Positions 62,994-64,000 of a DNA stretch of 64,000 nt are shown in pieces (the first letter of the stretch is position 1; every line of letters begins with the position of its first letter). The translations under genes and the position numbers were made by a program. The notes beneath the pieces are model-generated. The model was not told the origin of the DNA. It was given only the letters and a program-made list of their open reading frames with translations, and made no database searches. Source of the DNA: Flavobacteriaceae bacterium (GTDB lineage Bacteria > Bacteroidota > Bacteroidia > Flavobacteriales > Flavobacteriaceae); contig JADGEL010000002.1 in NCBI GenBank assembly GCA_016744415.1, positions 744,001 through 808,000 of the forward strand, written 5' to 3'.

Positions 62994-64000
62994 ATGTACT
63001 TAATTTTCGATACCGAAACTACCGGCTTACCAAAAAAATGGAAGGCTCCAATTACCGATACTGACAACTGGCCTCGATGTATCCAAATTGCGTGGCAACT
63101 ACATGACGACTTTGGAAGACTGGTTGAAAATCAAGATTATTTAATACAACCAGATGGATTTAACATTCCTTATGATGCAGAACAAATTCATGGAATATCT
63201 ACTCAACTTGCCGATGAAAACGGAATCTCATTAGCAGAAGTTTTAGAGAAATTCAATATTGCCTTATCAAAAACTAAATTTGTTGTAGGACAAAATGTTG
63301 GGTTTGATTTGAATATCATGGGCTGTGAATTCCATAGACTTGGTATTGACACCAACCTTAACAAACTTCCACTTTTAGATACTTGTACAGAAGTTACTGC
63401 AACGATGTGTCAGATTCCTGGAGGCCGTGGTGGCAAATTTAAGTTACCTACACTGACCGAATTACATCAACATTTATTTGGGGCAGCTTTTGGCGAAGCT
63501 CATAATGCAACCGCCGATGTAGAGGCAACTACTAGATGTTTTTTAGAACTCATAAGAAAACGAAGTTATACCATAGAACAACTAGATGTTGAATCTGGTT
63601 ATTTTGACAAATTTGATGTTGAGAATCCGAAAGAGATTCAGCTAATTGGCTTAAAGCATATCAACTTAAAAAAAGAAAGTAAAAAACTAAAAGAGAAAGC
63701 GGCTAAAAAAATTGATTGGGTCAGTTCAAAAGAACCATCAGCCACAAAAACATCACTTAAAAATGTAACTTTTGCCCATTTACACAATAGGTCGCAGTTC
63801 TCCGTATTGCAATCTACCGCTAGTATTTCGGCTATTGTTAAAGCTACAATAGAACAAAAAATGCCTGCAGTTGCATTAACAGATACCGGCAATATGATGG
63901 GTGCTTTTTATTTTGTAAAAGAAATTTTAGCGCACAATAAATCAGTTAAAGAATTCAATTCAAATCTTGAAGATGGTCAAGAAGCAAAACAAGAAATTAC
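62994..64000 (+). CDS. dnaE: DNA polymerase III alpha subunit with N-terminal exonuclease (partial)
   Basis: First 335 residues of the replicative polymerase, cut by the window end. Residues 1-190 are a DEDDh proofreading exonuclease: D6-T-E8 in IFDTETTGLP, D105 in NVGFDLNIMG, and H170 with D175 in AHNATADVEATTR. A basic linker (220-245) leads to the PHP domain starting near 257 (VTFAHLHNRSQFSVL ... ALTDTGNMMGAF). In the PHP domain, ligands seen in active relatives as HLHxH and TDHGN read HLHNR and TDTGN. The fusion of exonuclease to DnaE is typical of Bacteroidetes. Divergent from rpsP. Confidence 0.93.
   Translation, partial: MYLIFDTETTGLPKKWKAPITDTDNWPRCIQIAWQLHDDFGRLVENQDYLIQPDGFNIPYDAEQIHGISTQLADENGISLAEVLEKFNIALSKTKFVVGQNVGFDLNIMGCEFHRLGIDTNLNKLPLLDTCTEVTATMCQIPGGRGGKFKLPTLTELHQHLFGAAFGEAHNATADVEATTRCFLELIRKRSYTIEQLDVESGYFDKFDVENPKEIQLIGLKHINLKKESKKLKEKAAKKIDWVSSKEPSATKTSLKNVTFAHLHNRSQFSVLQSTASISAIVKATIEQKMPAVALTDTGNMMGAFYFVKEILAHNKSVKEFNSNLEDGQEAKQEI

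Overview
The window is chromosomal DNA of a low-GC member of the Bacteroidetes, almost certainly family Flavobacteriaceae. Three things show this. The first is gene content: type IX secretion (T9SS) substrates of both C-terminal types, a PorT-like protein, exosortase XrtF, the lipoprotein TamL, and a long dnaE fused to an N-terminal exonuclease. The second is the promoter style: many genes are preceded by the Bacteroidetes -7 element TAnnTTTG, often with TTG or TTTG 16-21 nt upstream. The third is the near absence of Shine-Dalgarno sites. The genus cannot be fixed from the sequence alone.

Layout. 1-5.5 kb: groEL, then on the minus strand rpoD, pnp and rpsO, each closed by a clear hairpin terminator. 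5.7-9.2 kb: an unknown lipoprotein, a thioredoxin-like lipoprotein, accD (without its zinc ribbon) and class II aldolase. 9.3-15 kb: tamL and a SpoU-type methyltransferase on facing promoters, then porT, ubiE and a three-domain Nfu protein. 15.2-25.8 kb: a cell-surface block with a small secreted protein, two very large repetitive T9SS type B proteins, a FadL-type porin and a Tyr/Pro/Gly- then Ser/Arg-rich lipoprotein. 25.9-27.8 kb: proS, tRNA-Glu and rpsT. 27.8-33.3 kb: the rod-shape operon mreB-mreC-mreD-mrdA-rodA. 33.5-35.6 kb: purH and a GAF-domain gene.

35.6-41.6 kb is the main accessory stretch. It holds exosortase XrtF with its associated membrane protein, followed by a likely operon of a TonB-dependent receptor, a secreted tyrosinase with a T9SS type A tail, a small exported protein, a heavy-metal-associated (HMA) protein and a metal-binding lipoprotein with a His/Asp-rich tandem repeat. 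I read this as a copper acquisition and delivery system serving a secreted copper enzyme. 41.7-44.9 kb: rpe, a CBS-pair protein, a cytochrome c pseudogene with three separate lesions, an M90-type peptidase, tRNA-Arg with an unusual tertiary pair, and yqeY.

45-60.4 kb is a complete division and cell-wall (dcw) cluster, transcribed right to left: mraZ, rsmH, ftsL, ftsI, murE, mraY, murD, ftsW, murG, murC, ftsQ, ftsA, ftsZ. murF and ddl are absent from it. Upstream of mraZ lie three GTGGW boxes at exact 10-nt spacing, a textbook MraZ operator. 60.8-62.8 kb: trmN6-like, rimM and rpsP (with a long acidic tail). The window ends inside dnaE, whose N-terminal exonuclease is intact while its PHP domain has lost metal ligands.

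Most genes are housekeeping. The points of most interest are the copper/tyrosinase operon, the XrtF pair, the MraZ operator, the decayed cytochrome c gene and the tRNA-Arg covariation.
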